Shown piece by piece: positions 5,151 through 9,691 of a stretch of 9,691 bases of DNA. The stretch is from positions 1 to 9,691 of the forward strand of contig CAJZFM010000059.1 of the NCBI GenBank assembly GCA_915070235.1, read 5' to 3'. The notes below the pieces were generated by a model that made no database searches, had not been told where the DNA came from, and saw only the letters and a list, made by a program, of their open reading frames with translations. The stretch comes from an uncultured Capnocytophaga sp. GTDB lineage: Bacteria > Bacteroidota > Bacteroidia > Flavobacteriales > Flavobacteriaceae. Both the position numbers and the translations under genes were made by a program. Position 1 is the first letter of the stretch. Each line of letters opens with the position of its first letter.

Positions 5151-5579
5151 TCAAAACATAAGACATTCTTCTTGAGTATATACTTCCTTCTGTGGTTCCC
5201 TCTTAGGAGAGAAGATATACATCTGAAAATATTTATCAAATGTCGCTTTGTTAAGTGGTATTGCTGTCCTTGTTGTCTTTGAAAACTGTATTAAGTTATT
5301 ATTATACCTTTCTAAATAAGACAAATATCCTTCATTTACCCAACTTCTCAATATTTCTTGGTTGTCAGTAGAAAAACTTTGCTGCAAAGAATCTAAATAA
5401 ATTTCTATGATTGTAAAAGCTTCAGGAGAAAACAATCCTTTTACTGTATAAAGTTTGTCCTGAGAATATCTAAAAAACAAAGAATCTTTGTCCCCCATGA
5501 TTAGTCCTATACTTAACCTATCAGAGGATAAAATATTTGGCTGTAAATCAACCGTACAAAGGAATGTATTCATTGTCAT
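5151..5579 (-). CDS. Small partner of the HipA-like kinase, possibly DUF3037-like (142 aa)
   Basis: A 142-residue soluble protein without signal peptide or membrane segment. Its ATG overlaps the stop of the upstream kinase gene in ATGA, so the two are almost certainly translated together. Features are an N-terminal strand-rich part with DRLSIGLIMGDKDSLFFRY (20-38), a helical centre and YLERYNNNLIQFSKTTRTA (about 93-111). The first block resembles the 'NVGVI/V' core of DUF3037 proteins, which as I recall are often encoded next to HipA-like kinases; this is recalled family knowledge, not a search result. A role as substrate, activator or inhibitor of the kinase is inferred from coupling alone. 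It shows no helix-turn-helix, so it is not an obvious HipB-type antitoxin. Composition is AT-rich like the kinase gene and unlike the gld operon. Confidence 0.7.
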   Translation of the reverse strand: MTMNTFLCTVDLQPNILSSDRLSIGLIMGDKDSLFFRYSQDKLYTVKGLFSPEAFTIIEIYLDSLQQSFSTDNQEILRSWVNEGYLSYLERYNNNLIQFSKTTRTAIPLNKATFDKYFQMYIFSPKREPQKEVYTQEECLMF

Positions 5580-6394
5580 AGAAAATGTATTAGGTGTTTT
5601 GTATATTCTTTAAAAGTATTTTTGCAGGTTCCTATCCATTGAGGTGAAAAGATAGTTCTGATCTTAGTCTCATAGTAAGGTGTGTCTATTCTCCAATTTT
5701 TAGGCACTTGTGCTAAAATAGATGGCAAACAATTATTACACAACACTATATAACGATGAAAGTCTTCCAATAAAAGAGTCTGTTTTTCAGCAAGAGAAAT
5801 ATCTTTTTGAAACAATAACAAAGCCAATTCTGAAGTTAATAAGCTTTCCTCTTCTGTAATTTCAACAAGCCTATTGTTATATGCCATAGAAGAATTAAAA
5901 ATATCAGAATGATCTATTACATATAACCATAAGAAACCTCCTTCTATCGCTTGTAATAACAAATTATAGTTTCCCCTATTTCTATCTTCATTGGAGAGCC
6001 AAATATCAAATAAAGCTATTTTCAAAAAATCATCCTTATTGAGTATTCTATCAATAAGTTTTGTATTAACTAAAATAGAATTATTTACATCAATGGTATC
6101 TTTCACATATTGAGAACCAAAACATTCTCTTTCAAAATACCTTCTCTCTAAGCCTCTATTATCTTCAAAACTTTTTACACATAAGTCATAATCAATATTA
6201 ACTAAGGCACTTTCTGGAACATTGATATTCCATATTTTTGCTAATTCAGCAGCCAATAGTTCATTGAAAAGTTTATTGTAATCATTGTATTTACAGACCC
6301 ATAACTGATTATCATTGCCCATGACCAAGACGGGGCTACTCCCATAGGTATAGAACCTCTTAATAATAGGCTGAATGGCTTTTATTGTCCTCAA
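5576..6394 (-). CDS. HipA-like serine/threonine kinase (272 aa)
   Basis: The sequence fits the compact HipA-like kinase fold. The N-terminus IKAIQPIIKRFYTYGSSPVLV leads to the nucleotide-binding strand with Lys35 (LWVCKYN). ELLAAELAKIWNINVPE (45-61) then follows, a helix and turn typical of these kinases. The catalytic loop is NEDRNRGNYNLLL (135-147) with Asp137 and Asn142, and the metal-binding strand is VIDHSDIF (159-166) with Asp161. All key residues look intact, so activity is likely. HipA itself phosphorylates glutamyl-tRNA synthetase and is held by HipB; here no HipB is present, and at 272 aa this is shorter than classic HipA (about 440 aa), lacking its N-subdomain. The start is taken as TTG: an in-frame TAG lies five codons upstream and an ATG appears only at codon 25, which would cut off the conserved N-terminus. 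The ATGA overlap couples it to the next gene. The target is unknown. Confidence 0.75.
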   Translation of the reverse strand: MRTIKAIQPIIKRFYTYGSSPVLVMGNDNQLWVCKYNDYNKLFNELLAAELAKIWNINVPESALVNIDYDLCVKSFEDNRGLERRYFERECFGSQYVKDTIDVNNSILVNTKLIDRILNKDDFLKIALFDIWLSNEDRNRGNYNLLLQAIEGGFLWLYVIDHSDIFNSSMAYNNRLVEITEEESLLTSELALLLFQKDISLAEKQTLLLEDFHRYIVLCNNCLPSILAQVPKNWRIDTPYYETKIRTIFSPQWIGTCKNTFKEYTKHLIHFL

Positions 6395-6421
6395 AATTAA
6401 AAATCTCTATTTAATAAAGAA

Positions 6422-6452
6422 ACAAAAGACCACCAAGAAGGTAGTCTTTTGT
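6422..6452 (-). terminator. Intrinsic terminator of the gldLMN operon
   Basis: A 13-bp stem (6422-6434 with 6440-6452) with a 5-base loop lies just after the gldN stop codon. As minus-strand RNA the one imperfect pair becomes G-U and a U-rich tail follows (UUUUGUUUCUUUAUU). On the plus strand that position would be a mismatch. This polarity supports termination of the gld transcript and separates it from the kinase gene downstream. Confidence 0.8.
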
Positions 6453-6460
6453 ATATTGTT

Positions 6461-7363
6461 TTAATAAACCCACATATCTTGTTCGCGGTCGCGGATACGT
6501 TGTTTGATACGTTCTGCTTCTAAGAGCTGGTATAGGGCATTATCAGGAAGGTATTTCTTGATTTCCCTATCTCCATACACGTTATCTTCCTTATAGATAA
6601 CCCCTACAAAACGACGAGCGTTCAGCAAGTGGTCAAAGGAGACACGGTTAGCGGAGTTCAACTGGTTAAATACCCTTGCTTTGTGCAAGATATTTCTTGC
6701 TGCAGGATACCACACCCAGAAAAGTTCTACCAGGTTTGATTGTGCATCATCGGTTCCTAAAACACTCACATCGGGTGCTACTGGAGCAATTCCGAGTAAG
6801 CGATACTTAAGTTCGCCTTGTCGTTTGTCAAAGTACCATAAACCCTTAATACGGTATTGTACAATATCCCTTGAAGTAAGGTCGGTACGCACAATATATT
6901 CAGGAGGCAATGGCAATCCTTGGTTAAGGATTTCATATCCTGCATCAAGGGTGTCGGCTTTGGACAAGCTGTACTTAAGGTCATCAAATGTTCTCTTTTC
7001 AGTGAAATAGGAATCTGTATAAGTTTCAGTGAGTTTTTTCTCCTTCATCGCTCTTAGGAGAACATCGTACAAGGAGCGACGGTCTGCACCAATCTCCATA
7101 GTATCAATAGGGAATAGTAGCGGGAAGTTAGCTCTTTCTTCCAAGTCCACAAGTTCCCAAGTGGTAGTTGACCACATGATATCACGGTCATCTACATAAC
7201 CATAAGGAAGTGGTACGTCATTGTCAGATTCCTGTTGAGCTGTTGTCTTCTCACCTATCTCAGTTGGTACTTTTGCATTCAAGATATTCACTTGAGCAAA
7301 AGCATTTGAGGATACTATCCACAAAAAAGATAGCGTCAGGATATTTTTTAGTGCTTGTTTCAT
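6461..7363 (-). CDS. gldN: Gliding motility / type IX secretion protein GldN
   Basis: GldN (PorN in Porphyromonas) is a periplasmic component that forms ring structures with the lipoprotein GldK under the outer membrane. It links them to the GldLM motor, and is needed for type IX secretion and gliding. The 300-residue product has a cleavable signal peptide (1-23, FLWIVSSNAFA then Q). The mature part shows GldN hallmarks: a DVPLPYGYVDDRDIMWSTTTWE segment (about 49-70), ERANFPLLFPID, RRSLYDVLLRAM, YRIKGLWYFDKRQGELKYRLLGIAP and VELFWVWYPAARNILHKARVF. The C-terminal IKQRIRDREQDMWVY completes it. Length fits the family, and there is no sign of damage. It lies 14 bases after gldM, in the usual gldK-L-M-N order, and is the last gene before the terminator at 6422-6452. 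Confidence 0.96.
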   Translation of the reverse strand: MKQALKNILTLSFLWIVSSNAFAQVNILNAKVPTEIGEKTTAQQESDNDVPLPYGYVDDRDIMWSTTTWELVDLEERANFPLLFPIDTMEIGADRRSLYDVLLRAMKEKKLTETYTDSYFTEKRTFDDLKYSLSKADTLDAGYEILNQGLPLPPEYIVRTDLTSRDIVQYRIKGLWYFDKRQGELKYRLLGIAPVAPDVSVLGTDDAQSNLVELFWVWYPAARNILHKARVFNQLNSANRVSFDHLLNARRFVGVIYKEDNVYGDREIKKYLPDNALYQLLEAERIKQRIRDREQDMWVY

Positions 7364-7377
7364 AATCTTATAATTTG

Positions 7378-8949
7378 TTATAATACTTCGATAGATATAG
7401 GAGTAGCTGGTTTAGGAGTACCGCTATATCCTGATACTGAGTAACGTATCTCTGATATTTGAATTATATCTCCCTTCTTAGCACGGTTTACTGCTGCTGC
7501 TGCTGCACCGCTAGCACTTACACGGCTACCCTGTACTACCACACTAGGCTGTCCTGGTACCAAGATACGGAAGGAATTTACCTTGGTAGTAAGGTCAAAA
7601 TCAAAGTCGTTAAATGCTACAGAAAGTTCCCCTGCCAAGATATTAGCCTTAGCCAACTTCACAGCTCCAGTAGTACGTAAGATAGCTCCTTCTGGTTTTG
7701 GAATATCTTTTACACGGAACTTCTTAGAAGAAGAGAATTTCTGACCATCAAAAGTACCTGTAACTACGATAGTTACCTCAGAAGAACCAACGTTAGGCTT
7801 CATGATATAGTTAGGCCCACTCTTACGAGAAAGTCCTGGTGCAGAAGCATTTACTTGGTTATCAGGTACCCCTGGCATAGAGATAGTCATAGGGTTCACT
7901 ACTCCACGATATACCACGTTCATCTTATCAGCAGAGATTACCGCTTCGTTAGGACGAGGGATAGTGGTAAATGATTGAGACACATCTACTGGAATTTCCT
8001 CACCCTTTTGTTCATAGATAAGTTTTCCTTCAATCTTGTGGTCACCTACGTTACCTGTATTAACTTTAAGTTTTACCTTTCCTTCTACTACTTCTACTTG
8101 TGATTCAGGGATAGGGCGACCATCAAGAGTAAGTTCTACTTTTTTAGGTTTGGTAGACTTATCTTTACGTCCAAGAACGATAGCTCCGTCAAATTCTTGG
8201 TTAGCATAGTAAGCCCCTCTGGTTTGTTCAAGTAAGGTAGTATAGTGTTTCATAGAAAGCTCTCCTCCCATCTTCTCACTGAGTATAGCCTTATAGAAGT
8301 CTTGTTCTGTTTGGCGAATGTCGGATTGTAGTTGAGAGAACTTAGTAACAGCTGCTATATAAGGGAAGCCTTCGTAGTTGTACTGTACCCAACCTACGCT
8401 ATTTCCTTCACGGTCTTTTACTTTGTCATTCACACCTGTGCTAAAGCGTTCTTCAATGATCGCCTTAAGAGCTTCTTCTTTGGGGTCAAGAAGGCTTACC
8501 AATTGGTTACGATAGTTTTTAATTTTGTCTAAGAACTCCTGACCTGCTGGTTTAAGTCCGTCAGTTTTGAAGAATTTTTCATCCAACATATCGGATTTGT
8601 CCATTACTTGGTAATCCTTTCTTTCTGCTTCAGTTTTACCAGCTTGAGACATTACTTCTTCTTTGAGAGTCTCTAAGTAAGAGTAATATTCGTTAGACAA
8701 ATCTCTTACTTGACGAGCCTTTTTCAAAGCCTCTGCATATTCCTCAGGTTTTTCTTGTTCTTTTTTCTCTAATTCGTCAAGGACGGCCTGATTGGTAGAA
8801 ACGTAACGTTCGTTAGCGGCTTGTAATTTTTCATTCATAAGCCCGAACGCACTTAGTACTTCTTTACCCATATTGAGCGCCATCATCGCGATGAAAACCA
8901 GATACATCAGGTTAATCATCCTCTGTCGTGGTGAATTTGCTGCTGCCAT
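7378..8949 (-). CDS. gldM: Gliding motility / type IX secretion motor protein GldM
   Basis: GldM pairs with GldL to form the inner-membrane, proton-driven rotary motor of type IX secretion and gliding. Its long periplasmic part reaches the GldKN ring. The 523-residue protein begins in the cytoplasm (SPRQR, with Arg8 and Arg10). It crosses the membrane once (about 11-30: MINLMYLVFIAMMALNMGKE, with a charged Glu30 like the conserved Glu in other GldM helices). It continues into a helical periplasmic domain (about 35-225). Beta-rich immunoglobulin-like domains fill the rest, for example KKVELTLDGRPIPESQVEVV, NVVYRGVVNPMTISMPGV, then FDFDLTTKVNSFRILVPGQP and SGYSGTPKPATPISIEVL at the end. Length is normal. 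A run of five alanines at 482-486 is encoded by five GCA codons. It lies 38 bases after gldL and 14 before gldN. The start codon is one base from a hairpin. Confidence 0.97.
   Translation of the reverse strand: MAAANSPRQRMINLMYLVFIAMMALNMGKEVLSAFGLMNEKLQAANERYVSTNQAVLDELEKKEQEKPEEYAEALKKARQVRDLSNEYYSYLETLKEEVMSQAGKTEAERKDYQVMDKSDMLDEKFFKTDGLKPAGQEFLDKIKNYRNQLVSLLDPKEEALKAIIEERFSTGVNDKVKDREGNSVGWVQYNYEGFPYIAAVTKFSQLQSDIRQTEQDFYKAILSEKMGGELSMKHYTTLLEQTRGAYYANQEFDGAIVLGRKDKSTKPKKVELTLDGRPIPESQVEVVEGKVKLKVNTGNVGDHKIEGKLIYEQKGEEIPVDVSQSFTTIPRPNEAVISADKMNVVYRGVVNPMTISMPGVPDNQVNASAPGLSRKSGPNYIMKPNVGSSEVTIVVTGTFDGQKFSSSKKFRVKDIPKPEGAILRTTGAVKLAKANILAGELSVAFNDFDFDLTTKVNSFRILVPGQPSVVVQGSRVSASGAAAAAVNRAKKGDIIQISEIRYSVSGYSGTPKPATPISIEVL
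7492..7506. repeat. Five GCA codons in gldM (Ala482-486)
   Basis: The coding strand carries five identical GCA triplets in frame, giving five alanines after SGA in the last beta-rich domain of GldM. Slippage would change the number of alanines without shifting the frame. Confidence 0.9.
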
Positions 8950-8950
8950 A

Positions 8951-8987
8951 TTCTAAATTTTTTAATGATTATTAACTTAATTTAGAA
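8951..8987 (-). promoter_or_regulatory. Inverted repeat filling the gldL-gldM gap
   Basis: The arms 8951-8959 (TTCTAAATT) and 8979-8987 (AATTTAGAA) are perfect 9-base complements. An inner stem, TTAAT/ATTAA (8962-8966 with 8971-8975), closes a four-base loop. In the minus-strand RNA the hairpin begins right after the gldL stop codon and ends one base before the gldM AUG, so it would cover the region where a ribosome binds. It has no G+C-rich stem or clear U-tail, so it is not a terminator. Control of the GldL:GldM ratio or an RNA-processing site is inference. Confidence 0.6.
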
Positions 8988-9689
8988 TTATCGAGCTCCG
9001 CCCATTGCAGAGAGCATACCACCATATACAGTGTTAAGAGATCTCAAGTGTTCTTTGAATGAATTAACTTGTGCGTTCAATGAGTTAAGGTTATCTACCA
9101 TACCTTCTTGAGCATTTACTTGAAGTTCAGTTCTTTCAAGTTGGATACGGTAAAGAGAGTTCAAAGCTTCAAGATGTACAGCCGCAGTGGTGAGTTCTTC
9201 TCCATATTTTTGAGTAGAAGCTACAGCATCAGCAGCAGGGCCTATGTTACGAGCTGCTCCCTCGAAGTTACGGATACTTTTAGCCAAAGAGTTCATTAGC
9301 TCAGCGTCTATATGTGCTTCTCTTAGAAGATTATCCAATTTCTCAGACAAGGATTCTCTAAGGACTTTTGTTTCTTGATCGTTTTGGTAACCGAATTGTT
9401 GAGCAGGGGCACCGCCAGCGAAGTTAAGTTGTCTTGGCTCACCGCCTGAAAGCTCTGGAAATACACGTTCCCAGTGGTATCCTTCGTCTATAGGTTCAAA
9501 AGCTGCAATAGCAAAGATGATTGCTTCAGTAATAAGACCTGTTGCGAGGAGTACTCCACCGCCTAACTTAATAGAACCTAAAGAGATTTCCCAGTGAAGG
9601 AGTTTGAAAAGGGCCCCGAGAATTACCACAGAAGCTCCTAATCCGTAAACCATATTCATGATTTTTTTTGATGCTTTTGACTTTGCCAT
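8988..9689 (-). CDS. gldL: Gliding motility / type IX secretion motor protein GldL
   Basis: GldL is the inner-membrane stator-like ring of the rotary motor that powers type IX secretion and gliding, with GldM at its centre. The product is 233 residues and complete: ATG at 9689-9687, followed by MAKSKASKKIMNMVYGLG. Two transmembrane helices (about 12-31 and 41-64) flank the short loop LLHWEISLGSIKLGG. Helix 2 contains Glu55 in GLITEAIIFAIAAFEP, which corresponds to the proton-pathway glutamate studied in Flavobacterium johnsoniae GldL (Glu49). A WERVFPEL segment follows, then a long cytoplasmic helical tail (about 105-233). It is the first of three gld genes here; gldK would be expected just beyond the right edge, and the operon promoter is outside the window. 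Confidence 0.96.
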   Translation of the reverse strand: MAKSKASKKIMNMVYGLGASVVILGALFKLLHWEISLGSIKLGGGVLLATGLITEAIIFAIAAFEPIDEGYHWERVFPELSGGEPRQLNFAGGAPAQQFGYQNDQETKVLRESLSEKLDNLLREAHIDAELMNSLAKSIRNFEGAARNIGPAADAVASTQKYGEELTTAAVHLEALNSLYRIQLERTELQVNAQEGMVDNLNSLNAQVNSFKEHLRSLNTVYGGMLSAMGGAR

Positions 9690-9691
9690 TT

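Noticed and set aside
6392..6399. TAATTTTG on the minus strand as a promoter for the kinase gene
   Set aside because: It matches TAnnTTTG but overlaps the TTG start codon, so transcription would begin inside the coding region and lose the conserved N-terminus; likely chance in AT-rich DNA.

Overview
The window reads as chromosomal DNA of a gliding Bacteroidota, most likely the family Flavobacteriaceae and plausibly the genus Capnocytophaga. The reasons are the gldL-gldM-gldN order, promoters of the Bacteroidota type (TAnnTTTG at -7), lipoproteins whose start after the lipobox Cys resembles the Capnocytophaga surface-export signal, and moderately low G+C with AT-rich spacers. The genus is an inference; the family-level call is firmer.

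Layout, left to right. Positions 154-936 (-) encode a very basic conserved-looking protein of unknown function. The 429-bp stretch 937-1365 has no long gene but is not empty. It holds a complete-looking small minus-strand transcription unit (promoter 1178-1185, 24-codon ORF 1052-1126, terminator 998-1027), an AT-rich heptad repeat array and a strong terminator at 1307-1345. Two tandem paralogous lipoprotein genes (1366-1977 and 2028-2669, both -) follow. They are divergent from a membrane-anchored protein of unknown function (2817-4130, +) across a short intergenic region with a promoter facing each way and a second heptad array in the same register as the first.

The centre looks like a decaying accessory block. 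A nitroreductase-like gene (4157-4535, -) has lost its middle. The Crp/Fnr-type regulator upstream (4537-5139, -) is frameshifted at a run of seven G, which removes its DNA-recognition helix. Immediately upstream lies an AT-rich, translationally coupled pair (5151-6394, -): a HipA-like kinase with its catalytic residues, and a small partner that may belong to the DUF3037 group. No HipB-like antitoxin is visible.

The right third is core motility and secretion machinery on the minus strand: gldL (8988-9689), gldM (7378-8949) and gldN (6461-7363), closed by a terminator at 6422-6452. GldL and GldM form the proton-driven rotary motor of gliding and of type IX secretion, and GldN works with GldK in the outer-membrane ring. 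The gldL-gldM gap consists almost entirely of an inverted repeat that could pair up to one base before the gldM start codon.

The points most worth a second look are the coupled HipA-like kinase pair, the joint breakage of regulator and nitroreductase, the six-unit heptad arrays fused to promoters, the 24-codon ORF transcription unit, and the gldL-gldM hairpin.
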